Assembly (NCBI RefSeq): GCF_001685355.1
Contig: NZ_CP016438.1
Span: 2,356,001 to 2,420,000, forward strand
Length of the DNA stretch: 64,000 nt
DNA from: Streptomyces lincolnensis
GTDB lineage: Bacteria; Actinomycetota; Actinomycetes; Streptomycetales; Streptomycetaceae
Reading direction: 5' to 3'
Positions 8,640-18,792 of this stretch are shown piece after piece; the stretch's first letter is position 1; every line of letters begins with the position of its first letter. The position numbers and the translations under genes are program-made. The notes under the pieces are model-generated. The model was not told where the DNA came from. It searched no databases and saw nothing but the letters and a program-made list of their open reading frames with translations.

Positions 8640-11600
8640 CACGACGACCACGACCGAGGCCGAGTCGACCGCGCCGGAGGCGCCCGAGCAGTCGGGGCGT
8701 CGGCTCAGGCTGCCCGGCCTCGGCCGGTCCGGCGGAGGCAGCCAGCTGTTCCGCAACGCCTACGCCCTGATGCTGAACACCGGCATCTCGGCCGTGCTCG
8801 GCCTCGGCTACTGGCTCGCCGCCGCCCGCTACTACTCCGAGTCGGCGGTCGGCCAGGGCTCCGCCGCGATCGCCGCCATGAAGTTCCTGGCCGGTCTGAC
8901 CGCGGTGGCGCTCACCGGTGCGCTGGCCCGCTTCATCCCGGTCGCGGGACGCGCCACGGGGCGCCTCATCCTCCGTACGTACGTGGGCAGTTCGGGGATC
9001 GTGGCACTGGCCGCGGTGGTCTTCCTGCTGACCTTGGACATGTGGGGGCCGTCGTACCGCTTCCTGCACGGGCCGGTGCCGGCGCTGGGCTTCGTCGTGG
9101 CCGTCGTCGCCTGGAACCTGCTCACCCTCCAGGACGGGGTGCTGACCGGGCTGCGCAGCGCGCTGTGGGTGCCGGTCGGCAACACCGTGTTCTCGGCCGT
9201 CAAGCTGGGGCTCCTGGTCGCGTTCGCGGTGGCGATCCCGACGACGGGGGTGTTCGTCTCCTGGGTCGCGGCGATCGCCTTCTCGGTGCTGCCGCTGGGC
9301 TGGCTGGTCTTCCGGCGGCTGGCGCCCCGGCATGTCGAGGCGACCGAGGAGCACGCCCGCCCGCCGACGCTGCGGGAGATCGGGCGGTTCCTGGCGGGCG
9401 ACTACACCGGCTCGCTGTTCTCCCTGGCCGTGGTCTATCTGATCCCCGTGATCATCGCCTCGCAGGTGAGCGCCGAGGACAACGCGTACTTCTACATCAC
9501 CGTCACGATCGGCGGCACGGTCAACCTGCTCGCCATCAACATGGGCGCCTCGCTGACCGTCGAGGGCTCGCACGACCCCCGGCGGCTGGCCGCCAACACC
9601 CGGGCCGCGCTCCGGCGGATGGCCCGGATCATGCTGCCGGTGGCCGGTGTGCTGTTCTTCGGGGCGCCCTGGATCCTCGGTGTCTTCGGCGCGGGCTACG
9701 CGGACGCGGCCACCCCGCTGCTGCGCTGGTTCGCGGTCGGCGCGGTCCTCCGGGTCGTCATGGAGACGTACTTCGCGGTGCTGCGCGCCCAGAGCCGTAC
9801 GGCGGGACTCGCCTGGCTCCAGGGCCTGCTGTGCGTGCTGGTGCTCGGGCTCACGCTGCTGCTGCTCCCCCGCATGGGCCTGACCGGCGCGGGGGTCGCG
9901 GAGATCTCCGCGCTCGCGGTGATCGTCGCCGTCGCCGCGCCCAAGCTCTACAAGACCGTGCGGGGCGTCTCGGACACCGGCCTGCCCGAGGGCGCGGCGC
10001 CCGACGGGGACCTCGCCGACCTGGGGGCGCGCGAGACGCCCGCTCCGGCGCCGAAGCGGCCCGCCTGGGCGCTCGACCAGGACACCATGGCCCTCGGCAT
10101 CCACGTCGACTTCGACCACCTGGAACGCCGGCCCGACGTACGCCCGGGCCCCGGCACACCGCCCACCGGTACGGCGATCCCCTCCGAGCTCTCCGTGCAC
10201 CGGCCGACCTGGGCGCTGAAGCCGGAGCTGGGGCTGGGGCTGCCGGTGGAGAAGCGGGAACCGGGCTCGGAGGCCTCGCTCGGCCCTGCGGAGGCCGAGC
10301 CGGAGGTGGACGCGCCGTTCGCGGCGGACTCACCGTTCGAGACCGCCGTGGACGAGGACGAGGACGCCGTACGCGAAGAGCCGGACGAGGCCGGGGTCGC
10401 CGTACGGGAAGCGCCGCCGGTGTCCGAGGAGGCGGCGCTCTCGGGGCGGGCCCGTCTCCTGCCCACCCGGCTCGGGGTCGTCCTGGGCTGTCTGCTGACC
10501 GCCGCGCTGCTCCTCTACTGGGTTCCGGCGCTGCGTCTGGGTGAGGCCGATCTGGACGGGATGGGCGGGCTCGGGCTGATCTCGGTTCTGCCGGCTCCGA
10601 CGCTCCTGGGCGCCGCGCTGCTGGTCGTGGTCTTCGCCTCGCTGCTGTGGCTGGGCCGCGAGCACCGGGCGCTGCTGATGGTCACGCTGCTGGCGACGGT
10701 GGTGTCGCTGCACGCGCTGCCGGCCCTGATCGAGACGGAGCCGCGGTTCGCGACGGCCTGGCAGCACCTCGGGTTCCTCGACTACATCGACCGCACCGGC
10801 TCGGCCGTGCCGGATCTGGACGCCCGCTGGAGCTGGCCGGGCTTCTTCGCGGTGGCCGCGTTCGTCCTCAAGGCCTGCGGGGTCACGGACTTCACCGAGG
10901 TCATCCGCTGGTGGCCGACCGCCATCCAACTCCTGTATCTGGCGCCGATGTTCCTGCTGGTCCGGCACATGCGGGCCAGCTGGCGGGCCAAGTGGACCGG
11001 CATCTGGATCTTCGTGCTCAGCGGCTGGGTCGGCCAGGACTACTTCTCCCCGCAGGGCTTCACCTATCTGCTGTATCTGGTCTTCGTGGCGGTCCTGCTC
11101 GTCTGGTTCCGGGCACCGGGGGTGATCTGGACCGGACGGCGGCCGGGCGAGATCGAGGTCGAGCCGACGAACCGCCGGCAGCGGGGTGTCCTGCTGGCCG
11201 TGGTGATCGGCCTGTTCGCGGCGAGCGTGCCGGCGCACCAGCTCACCCCGTTCGTGATGCTGGGCGTGCTGGCGGCGCTCGTCCTGATCGGGCGCAGCGA
11301 ACTGCGCGGCCTGCCCATCCTGTTCGGCGTCCTGGTGGCAGTGTGGATCGGCTTCATGGCCGAGCCGTACTGGTCGGGGCACTTCGACGAGCTGTTCGGC
11401 GGGGTCGGGGGCGTCGGCGGCAATGTGTCCTCGTCCGTGTCCGGCCGTATCGAGGGCGGCAGTTCGACGCACAAGCTGGTGCTGTACGTGCGGGTGCTGC
11501 TGGCCGGCGGGGTGATGGCCTTCGCCTGCTGGGGCTGGTGGCGCCGCCGCTGGCACCGCTACCGCGAGCGCTCCCTGCTGGTCCTGACCTTCGTCCCGTT

Positions 11601-12471
11601 CCTGGGCTTCGGCATGCAGTCCTACGGCGGTGAGATGGCGCTGCGGGTCTTCATGTTCGCCCTGCCGGGCGCGGCCCTGCTCGCCGCCCTCGCCCTGTTC
11701 CCGCGCACCGGCGTCACCGCCGAGGAACGCGACAAGGACCGGGTGAGCCTGGCGCCGCTGGCCGCCCTGATGGCGGGCCTGGTACTCATGGGCGGCTTCC
11801 TGGTGGCCCGTTGGGGCAACGAGCCGTTCGAGCGGATCCGGCCCGGCGAGGTCGCGGCCATGGACTACGTCTACGCGCACGACGATCCGACGGTACGGCT
11901 GCTGTGGCTGAGCGACGACACGGTGAACAACGTGACGCCGGCGATGCCGTGGGGCGCGAAGGACATGGAGAAGGTCCAGTACCTGCCGACGCTCGCGCCC
12001 CCCGACCCGGTGCTGGTGTCGGGCCTGGTGAAGGCGCTCAAGGACGCGGGCCCGAACTCGTATCTGATGATCAACCGCAGCCAGGTGGTCTCTCTCCAGA
12101 TGGACGGGGGCTACTCCAGGACCTGGGAGCCGCGGCTGGTGCAGAACCTCGACGCCCGCAAGGAGCTGAGGAAGGTCTTCGTCAACGACGACGTGACGAT
12201 GTTCGCGCTCCGCGAGCAGCCCGACAGCAAGGTCCCGGCCGCCGACCCGGGCCCGATCGGGCCGCAGATCACCTGGACGCCCTGGTCGGTGGTCGGCGCC
12301 CTCGCGGCGCTGGCGCTGATCGTGCTGCTGACGGCGAGGGAGGTCGTCCGGGTCGCGGTGCGGCCGAGCGTGCGGCAACTGCGGTGGCTCCAGAGCAGTT
12401 TCTGGTTCTCGCTGCCGCTGCTGGCGGTGCTGTTCGCCGCGCTGGTGCAGCGGTTCCTGACGATGAAGTGA
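8632..12471 (+). CDS. Flippase-like protein fused to polytopic membrane domain
   Basis: 1279 residues. Residues about 35-440 are a Wzx/MATE-like polysaccharide flippase with 12 or more helices (starts near LMLNTGISAVLGLGYW; typical ARFIPVAGRATGR segment). Residues 445-605 are a Pro/Glu/Asp-rich disordered linker. Residues 610-1279 hold roughly 12-14 further helices with large extracytoplasmic loops (around DYIDRTGSAVPDLDARW and a soluble C-terminal part near 1080-1200), resembling GT-C type transferases or O-antigen polymerase-like proteins. It would export a lipid-linked glycan and possibly polymerise or transfer it. GTG start overlaps the deacetylase gene by eight bases. The frame is open throughout, so the fusion is real in this sequence. 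Confidence 0.82.
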   Translation: MSDTTTTTEAESTAPEAPEQSGRRLRLPGLGRSGGGSQLFRNAYALMLNTGISAVLGLGYWLAAARYYSESAVGQGSAAIAAMKFLAGLTAVALTGALARFIPVAGRATGRLILRTYVGSSGIVALAAVVFLLTLDMWGPSYRFLHGPVPALGFVVAVVAWNLLTLQDGVLTGLRSALWVPVGNTVFSAVKLGLLVAFAVAIPTTGVFVSWVAAIAFSVLPLGWLVFRRLAPRHVEATEEHARPPTLREIGRFLAGDYTGSLFSLAVVYLIPVIIASQVSAEDNAYFYITVTIGGTVNLLAINMGASLTVEGSHDPRRLAANTRAALRRMARIMLPVAGVLFFGAPWILGVFGAGYADAATPLLRWFAVGAVLRVVMETYFAVLRAQSRTAGLAWLQGLLCVLVLGLTLLLLPRMGLTGAGVAEISALAVIVAVAAPKLYKTVRGVSDTGLPEGAAPDGDLADLGARETPAPAPKRPAWALDQDTMALGIHVDFDHLERRPDVRPGPGTPPTGTAIPSELSVHRPTWALKPELGLGLPVEKREPGSEASLGPAEAEPEVDAPFAADSPFETAVDEDEDAVREEPDEAGVAVREAPPVSEEAALSGRARLLPTRLGVVLGCLLTAALLLYWVPALRLGEADLDGMGGLGLISVLPAPTLLGAALLVVVFASLLWLGREHRALLMVTLLATVVSLHALPALIETEPRFATAWQHLGFLDYIDRTGSAVPDLDARWSWPGFFAVAAFVLKACGVTDFTEVIRWWPTAIQLLYLAPMFLLVRHMRASWRAKWTGIWIFVLSGWVGQDYFSPQGFTYLLYLVFVAVLLVWFRAPGVIWTGRRPGEIEVEPTNRRQRGVLLAVVIGLFAASVPAHQLTPFVMLGVLAALVLIGRSELRGLPILFGVLVAVWIGFMAEPYWSGHFDELFGGVGGVGGNVSSSVSGRIEGGSSTHKLVLYVRVLLAGGVMAFACWGWWRRRWHRYRERSLLVLTFVPFLGFGMQSYGGEMALRVFMFALPGAALLAALALFPRTGVTAEERDKDRVSLAPLAALMAGLVLMGGFLVARWGNEPFERIRPGEVAAMDYVYAHDDPTVRLLWLSDDTVNNVTPAMPWGAKDMEKVQYLPTLAPPDPVLVSGLVKALKDAGPNSYLMINRSQVVSLQMDGGYSRTWEPRLVQNLDARKELRKVFVNDDVTMFALREQPDSKVPAADPGPIGPQITWTPWSVVGALAALALIVLLTAREVVRVAVRPSVRQLRWLQSSFWFSLPLLAVLFAALVQRFLTMK

Positions 12472-12503
12472 GATGAGTGAGGGGAAGTGGGGGGGCGGGT
12501 GGC

Positions 12504-13922
12504 TCAGCGGGTGAGCCACCTGACCTCGTAGGCCTGCATCGCGAACCGCTTGCCGTCGACCTGTGCGCTGATCTTCCGGTTCAGGGTGTTCACCACCAGG
12601 ACGGTGCTGTCGGTCGCCAGGACACGGACGTTGGGCACGTCGTCCTTCGCCACGGACACCGTCCGGTGGACGGTACCGGGCCGGAAGGCCTCGCCGAAGC
12701 GGGAGACCAGGTCGTACATGGGCAGTTCGGCGCCGCCGCCGGACGTGTCGGTCGTCGTCCACAGGCAGCCCGCGCACGTGCCGCCCTTCTCCTTCTCCGG
12801 GTTCCAGTAGAAGCCGGAGGTCGCGCCACCCTTGACCATGGCGATCATGCCGGCGGCCTGGACGGCGATACGGCGGGTCTCGGACCAGCCCTCGCGGTCG
12901 TCGTCGCCGTCGGCCGGCTCGACGTAGTACTCGGCCCACCACAGCGGCAGATCCCCGGTCCGCTCCCGCACCCACCCGCTCACCGCCGTGAACTTGTCGG
13001 TGGCCGCGAACTCGTCCGGCAGCAGTTCGTCGTCCTTGGTGTAGCTGGAGCCGTCCACGACCACGAAGTCGGCGCCGGTCTTGTTCCTGTTCCAGTAGGA
13101 GAAGGCGTCCAGGACCCGCTGGTCCATGGCTCCCCAGGGCCCCTTGAAGGTCGCGGAGGCGTCCGGGGAGCGCGGGTCGACGCTGTCCATCACGAGATAG
13201 GGCCCGCCGACCATGATGTCGGGGTCGACCTTCTTCAGAGCCCGGTACACCAGGTTGTAGAGCTTGGTGTACCCCTCGTAGTCCCAGCGGGACTTCGCGT
13301 CGTTCCAGAAACCCTTGAACTCGTTCCAGACGATGAAGTGGCGTACGTCCGGATAGCGCTTGGCGACGGTCGCGGCCAGGTCGGCGAAGTCCTGGTAGTG
13401 CTCGGGTGTCGGGGCGGTCTCCAGGGCGGCCCGGCTCCAGTCGGTGCTGTCGACACCCGGCCTTCCGCCCTTCATCCAGTCCGGGGAGCAGCACAGGGTG
13501 ATGACCGGGGTGGAGCCGGAGGCGCGCATGAAGTCGACGCGGCGGTCCAGCGCCTCGAAGGCGTAACGGCCCTTCACCGGCTCGGGGTTGTCGGCGCCCC
13601 AGCCCATGATGTGCTGGTTCTGCGCCAGGCCCCCGGCGTCCGACAGCCGTCCCTCGACCCGTCGTACGGCGGCCGCGCTGCCCTCGGCGGCGCTGAACTG
13701 GGTGTGCGTGAAGCCCCAGCCCACGTCCGGTGCCGTCGTGCGGCCGGGGGTGGCGGGTGTGCCGTGCACCTTGTCGCCGTCGCGTGAGGTGCCTTCCGTG
13801 CTGCCGCCGCCGGGCAGTGTGTTGAGCAGGGTCACCACCAGGGCCAGAGCGGCCACGCCCACACCGAGCAGCGCGGTGAGCCGCCACCGCCGTGCCCCCG
13901 AATTCCACCCATGACGTCCCAT
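12504..13922 (-). CDS. Membrane-anchored glycoside hydrolase, GH39-like
   Basis: 472 residues. One N-terminal helix (about 14-38) acts as signal anchor, then a TIM-barrel hydrolase domain. The acid/base is visible in HFIVWNEFKGFW and the likely nucleophile in LPLWWAEYYVEP; STPVITLCCSPDW is also typical of GH39/xylosidase-like enzymes. The final 80 residues look like a beta-sandwich. It is convergent with the flippase fusion gene (32 bases apart) and may trim or remodel the glycan made by that operon. Substrate is not predictable. The ATG at 13922 precedes a basic N terminus; the ribosome site is weak. Confidence 0.82.
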   Translation of the reverse strand: MGRHGWNSGARRWRLTALLGVGVAALALVVTLLNTLPGGGSTEGTSRDGDKVHGTPATPGRTTAPDVGWGFTHTQFSAAEGSAAAVRRVEGRLSDAGGLAQNQHIMGWGADNPEPVKGRYAFEALDRRVDFMRASGSTPVITLCCSPDWMKGGRPGVDSTDWSRAALETAPTPEHYQDFADLAATVAKRYPDVRHFIVWNEFKGFWNDAKSRWDYEGYTKLYNLVYRALKKVDPDIMVGGPYLVMDSVDPRSPDASATFKGPWGAMDQRVLDAFSYWNRNKTGADFVVVDGSSYTKDDELLPDEFAATDKFTAVSGWVRERTGDLPLWWAEYYVEPADGDDDREGWSETRRIAVQAAGMIAMVKGGATSGFYWNPEKEKGGTCAGCLWTTTDTSGGGAELPMYDLVSRFGEAFRPGTVHRTVSVAKDDVPNVRVLATDSTVLVVNTLNRKISAQVDGKRFAMQAYEVRWLTR

Positions 13923-14082
13923 CGAGGACAACCGTATCCGGGCGGCCCCGTGCGGGGCAGAGGTCGTCGGCGCACAGCTCTGTAACAGGACGGAGGGGAT
14001 ACAACCGGGTGTTCGGGGATCCCGGTCGGCACGATCCGCGTACGGCGGAAACCGGGTGCGTGCGGGGCCCTCGTGACGGATC

Positions 14083-15186
<1,104 letters not shown>

Positions 15187-15232
15187 GGAGGAGCTGTATC
15201 TCCGAGGAGACCCCCGGTGGTTTGATGGGGGT

Positions 15233-16006
15233 ATGACCCTGTTCGTCGGTACGTCGGGGTGGCAGTACAAGGACTGGCGCGGCGCCTTCTATCCCGAGGG
15301 GTGCCCCACCCGGCTGTGGCTGGAGGAGTACGCGACGCGCTTCGCGACGGTCGAGATCAACAACGCGTTCTACCGTCTGCCGTCCCGGGAGACCTTCGAG
15401 GCGTGGCGGGACCGGGTCCCGCCGGACTTCGTCGTCGCGGTCAAGGCCAGCCGCTTCCTGACCCACATCAAGCGGCTGCGCGACCCCGAGGAACCGGTGC
15501 ACCGCCTGATGACCCACGCGGCGGGCCTCGGGGACCGCCTGGGCCCGGTCCTGCTCCAGCTGCCGCCCACCCTGCGCGCCGACCCCGGTCTCCTGGACGC
15601 CTGTCTGGCCCGCTTCCCGTCCGGCACCAGGGTCGCGGTCGAGCCCCGGCACGACAGCTGGTGGACGCCCGAGGTCCGCGAGGTCCTGGAGTCCCGCGGG
15701 GCCGCCCTGTGCTGGGCCGACGCCCACTCCCGGCCCGCGACGCCCCTGTGGCGCACCGCCGACTGGGGTTACGTCCGCTTCCACGTCGGCCGCGCCAGGG
15801 CCTGGCCGCACTACGGCCGGCAGGCCCTGCACACCTGGGCGGGACGGCTCGCCGACACCTGGTCCGGCGGCGAGGACGTGTACGCGTACTTCAACAACGA
15901 CCCGAACGCGGCGGCGGTCAGGGACGCGGTGACCTTCGCGAGAGCGGCGGACCGGGCGGGCCTGAGCCCTACACGCACTCCATCAACCCTTCAGCGCGGC
16001 CCGTAG
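15233..16006 (+). CDS. DUF72 family TIM-barrel protein
   Basis: 257 residues. FVGTSGWQYKDWRGAFYP at the N terminus, FATVEINNAFYRLPSRETFEAW, FVVAVKASRFLTHIKRL and the C-terminal YAYFNNDPNAAAVRDA are the standard conserved segments of DUF72 (YecE-like) proteins. The biochemical function of the family is unproven. The last 16 bases overlap the 3' end of the convergent GntR gene. Confidence 0.93.
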   Translation: MTLFVGTSGWQYKDWRGAFYPEGCPTRLWLEEYATRFATVEINNAFYRLPSRETFEAWRDRVPPDFVVAVKASRFLTHIKRLRDPEEPVHRLMTHAAGLGDRLGPVLLQLPPTLRADPGLLDACLARFPSGTRVAVEPRHDSWWTPEVREVLESRGAALCWADAHSRPATPLWRTADWGYVRFHVGRARAWPHYGRQALHTWAGRLADTWSGGEDVYAYFNNDPNAAAVRDAVTFARAADRAGLSPTRTPSTLQRGP

Positions 16007-16362
16007 GCCGCCCGCACCGCGTCCCTCACGGCAGCGAGCACCACGTCCTCGGACAGCCCCAGCCGCCGGGCCCGCTCGACGTACGCCTGCGCGGCCGACG
16101 CCAACTCCCGCTCCGCGGCCGGGCCGGCGGCGGCCACGTACGTGCCGTTGCGGCCCCGCGTCTCGATCACCCCGTCCGCCTCCAGCGCCCGGTACGCCTT
16201 GGCGACGGTGTTCGCGGCGAGCCCCAACGACTCGGCCAGCCCCCGCACCGTGGGCAGCCGGTATCCCACCGGCAGCACCCCCGACCGCGCCTGCTCGGAG
16301 ATCTGCGCCCGCACCTGCTCGTACGGCGGAGCGCTCTCGTCGATGTGGATCTTCAAGGTCAC
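15991..16362 (-). CDS. GntR-family regulator, YtrA-like short form
   Basis: 123 residues: a winged helix-turn-helix (PPYEQVRAQISEQARSG, LPTVRGLAESLGLAANTVAKAYRALEADGVIETRGRNGTYVA) and a short helical tail instead of an effector domain. This length is typical of the YtrA subfamily, which usually represses ABC transporter operons; no such transporter adjoins here. GTG start at 16362. It is divergent from the tandem GNAT gene with 72 bases between them, so it could control that gene and itself. Confidence 0.9.
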   Translation of the reverse strand: MTLKIHIDESAPPYEQVRAQISEQARSGVLPVGYRLPTVRGLAESLGLAANTVAKAYRALEADGVIETRGRNGTYVAAAGPAAERELASAAQAYVERARRLGLSEDVVLAAVRDAVRAAYGPR

Positions 16363-16434
16363 GCAGGCGATTGTCCCGCACTCACGCGAAAATGAGAGGC
16401 ACCGGGAGGCATCTCCCGCATACCGTGCGCCCAT

Positions 16435-17364
16435 ATGACCATGACTGTGCGCGATCTCCGTCCCGAGGTACGGGCCGACGTCGAGGGTTTCGCCCGCGTC
16501 CGCCGCCTCGCCCTGCCCTTCTATCTCGTCACGGCCGACTCCCTCGCCTACGACGCGACCCACGCCCACCCCGACTCCCACTACCGCCCCCTCGTGGCGG
16601 AGGCGGACGGCGAGGTGATCGGCACGGCCCAGGTGGGGCTCGTCCACGACAGCCCGGACCCCGGCCAGGGCTACCTCAACGTGTACGTGCACCCGGAGCA
16701 CACCGGCCGCGGCGCCGGCTCGGGCCTGGTGCGGGCCGCCGAGGAGTACCTGGCCGCCAAGGGCGCGACCAGGCTCTACGCCTGGGTCCTGGACCGGCCG
16801 GGCGACCGCGCCTTCGCCGAACGGCACGGCTACCGCGCAAGCCGTTCCGCGCACTTCCTCCGCCTGGACCTGGCGGGCGGCGAGCTGCCCCCGCTCCAGG
16901 ACCCGCCCCCGGGCGTCGAACTGCGCCCGGGCACCGACTTCGCGGACGACCCGCGTCCCTTCTTCGAGCTGGACTCGGAGACGATGTCGGACGAACCGAG
17001 CGACATCGACTACGAGTTCACCGACTACGAGGCCTGGCTGGAGAGCACCTGGAAACACCCCCTCTTCAGCCCCGAACTGACCACGATCGCCCTGGTCGAC
17101 GGCCGCCCCGCCGCCTTCAGCGCGGCCCGCACGGACGGCGGCACCCGCTACGGAACCGTCATGACCGGCACCGCCCGGGACTTCCGCGGCCGGGGCCTGG
17201 CCAAGCTCGCCAAGAACGACTCCCTGCACCGCGCCCGGGCCGCCGGCCTCACCGAGGCGTTCACGGGCAACGACGCCGGCAACGGCCCGATGATCGCGAT
17301 CAACAAGTGGTTCGGCTACGAGATCTGTGCGACGGAGATGCGCTATGTCCGCGAACTCGGCTGA
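16435..17364 (+). CDS. Tandem GNAT N-acetyltransferase
   Basis: 309 residues in two GNAT-like halves. The first half has the acetyl-CoA loop VHPEHTGRGAGSGLVRAA; the second half has TARDFRGRGLAKLAKNDSLHRA and a C-terminal NKWFGYEICATEMRYVREL. Double-GNAT proteins of this sort occur widely in actinobacteria, including mycothiol synthase relatives, but mycothiol synthase itself is not indicated. Substrate unknown. Its end overlaps the next gene by 20 bases, so the two are likely coupled. Confidence 0.88.
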   Translation: MTMTVRDLRPEVRADVEGFARVRRLALPFYLVTADSLAYDATHAHPDSHYRPLVAEADGEVIGTAQVGLVHDSPDPGQGYLNVYVHPEHTGRGAGSGLVRAAEEYLAAKGATRLYAWVLDRPGDRAFAERHGYRASRSAHFLRLDLAGGELPPLQDPPPGVELRPGTDFADDPRPFFELDSETMSDEPSDIDYEFTDYEAWLESTWKHPLFSPELTTIALVDGRPAAFSAARTDGGTRYGTVMTGTARDFRGRGLAKLAKNDSLHRARAAGLTEAFTGNDAGNGPMIAINKWFGYEICATEMRYVRELG

Positions 17365-17845
17365 CCGGGCACGGCGGCTGGACGTCGTCCTCGTCAAGGC
17401 GGGCCGCACGAAGATCCGTTACGCGGCCGAGCTCCTCGCCGACGACGGCACCCGGGTCGCGGTCCGCGCCCCCTGGGCCGGTGAGGGCGTACGCGACTTC
17501 GGCTTCGTCCGCTTCGAGCCGGGCGACGTGTTCACCGAGTACTACTGGCGGGACCGCTGGTACGCGGTGAAGGAGGTCCGCGACGCGGCGGGCGCGCTGA
17601 AGGGCTGGTACTGCGACATCACCCGCCCGGCCACGCTCTCCGGCACGGACCTGGTCGTGGAGGACCTCGACCTGGACCTGTGGGTCTCGGGCGACGGCAC
17701 GGACGTCCTGCGCCTGGACGAGGACGAGTTCGCCGCGAGCGGTCTGGCGGAGCGGGACCCCGAGGCGGCGGCCGCGGCGGTGGCCGCGCTCGACGAGCTG
17801 GAGGCCCAGGCCCGCGGAGGCAGGCTCGCCGGACTGTTCGGATAG
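17345..17845 (+). CDS. DUF402 domain protein
   Basis: 166 residues. YYWRDRWYAVKEVRDAAGALKGWYCDITRPA and the following DLDLDLWVSGDG segment match the DUF402 (FomD-like) barrel; known members hydrolyse nucleotide-linked phosphates, so a phosphatase role is possible but not shown. The Ala-rich C terminus is a helix (EAQARGGRLAGLFG). Start ATG lies within the end of the GNAT gene, indicating translational coupling. Confidence 0.8.
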   Translation: MSANSADRARRLDVVLVKAGRTKIRYAAELLADDGTRVAVRAPWAGEGVRDFGFVRFEPGDVFTEYYWRDRWYAVKEVRDAAGALKGWYCDITRPATLSGTDLVVEDLDLDLWVSGDGTDVLRLDEDEFAASGLAERDPEAAAAAVAALDELEAQARGGRLAGLFG

Positions 17846-17874
17846 CCCCTGTTCGGGTAGCCCTCCTCGGCGCC

Positions 17875-18495
17875 TTACGGGCCGGTGGACGCCACGACCG
17901 CGTAGCGCTCGTCGGTCACGTCCTTGCCCCACAGCAGCGCGTCCTGCGACAGCGGGATCACCCGCACGTGCTCGGTGAGCGGTGCCAGCAGGGCCGTCAG
18001 CCGGTCGGCGGGTATGCCGGCCGGGTCGACGGTCCCCCACACGCCCTCGACGAGCACCAGCCGGCCCCCGGGACGCACCAGCTGCCACCAGTGGCGCAGC
18101 GCGCGGCCGGGGTCGGGCAGCGCCCACAGCACATGGCGGACGAGGACGACGTCGAAGCGCTCCTCGCCCACCGGGGGCTCCGCCGCGTCACCGACGAGGA
18201 ACACGGCGTCACGCCCGGCGAGCTTCGCACGTGCGAGGTTCACCATGGCCGGGGAGGCGTCCACGCCGGTGACGCGGTGTCCCTGCTCGGCGGCGAGGAG
18301 CGACAGGCTGCCGGTGCCGCAGCCGAGGTCGAGGACGTCGGCCGCGGGGCCGGGCAGCCAGTCGCGCAGCCGCTCGGCCCAGGCGTGGCGCACCCGCGGG
18401 TCGCGCAGCCCGTGGTCCGGCTCGTCGTCGAAGGAGGCGGCCTGCGCGTCCCAGTCGACACGCGGCGCGGTCGTGGCGTCACTTTCGTTCGTCAT
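17875..18495 (-). CDS. SAM-dependent methyltransferase
   Basis: 206 residues, class I fold. Motif I is VLDLGCGTGSLSLLAA (SAM-binding), motif II GVDASPAMV, motif IV FDVVLVRHVLWALP, then LRPGGRLVLVEGVW-like post motif. A small-molecule (UbiE/Methyltransf_11 type) substrate is likely. It is convergent with the DUF402 gene and transcribed away from the small gene at 18636. Confidence 0.9.
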   Translation of the reverse strand: MTNESDATTAPRVDWDAQAASFDDEPDHGLRDPRVRHAWAERLRDWLPGPAADVLDLGCGTGSLSLLAAEQGHRVTGVDASPAMVNLARAKLAGRDAVFLVGDAAEPPVGEERFDVVLVRHVLWALPDPGRALRHWWQLVRPGGRLVLVEGVWGTVDPAGIPADRLTALLAPLTEHVRVIPLSQDALLWGKDVTDERYAVVASTGP

Positions 18496-18635
18496 GCGCC
18501 CAAGAGTGACACCCGCCACTGACAGTCGAATCGTGACAGCGGCCACTGACAGACGCCCGACCGATGAGGAACTCTCCCTCAACGGGTCTATCTCCGTGAG
18601 AACGCGGAACTCGGTAGATCCTCAAGGAGGCAGCC

Positions 18636-18770
18636 ATGCGCCGTATGACCGTGCAGAAGCCCCTGAAGAAGACGGACTCCCGCAAGGTCCTCAAGGAGGC
18701 CGACGAGCGCCCCGCGGGACGTCCGGAGGTCCGAAAGGACATCGCGCGCACGTGGTGGCCGGACGGCTGA
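18636..18770 (+). CDS. 44-residue basic protein, unknown
   Basis: A short ATG frame with a strong AAGGAGG site five bases upstream. The product is highly charged (many Lys/Arg alternating with Asp/Glu), contains no Cys or membrane segment and ends in TWWPDG. No function recognised. It lies in the 297-base gap between the methyltransferase (divergent) and the convergent GNAT gene. The block TCCTCAAGGAGGC containing its ribosome site is repeated inside the coding sequence (18619-18631 and 18688-18700). Coding status rests on the ribosome site and codon GC3 pattern only. Confidence 0.6.
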   Translation: MRRMTVQKPLKKTDSRKVLKEADERPAGRPEVRKDIARTWWPDG

Positions 18771-18792
18771 AGGGCGCCTCGGGACGCCTCCC

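Noticed and set aside
8479..10200. A 573-residue minus-strand frame
   Set aside because: Antisense to the deacetylase and flippase genes, extreme His/Arg/Gly/Gln composition, no recognisable domain.
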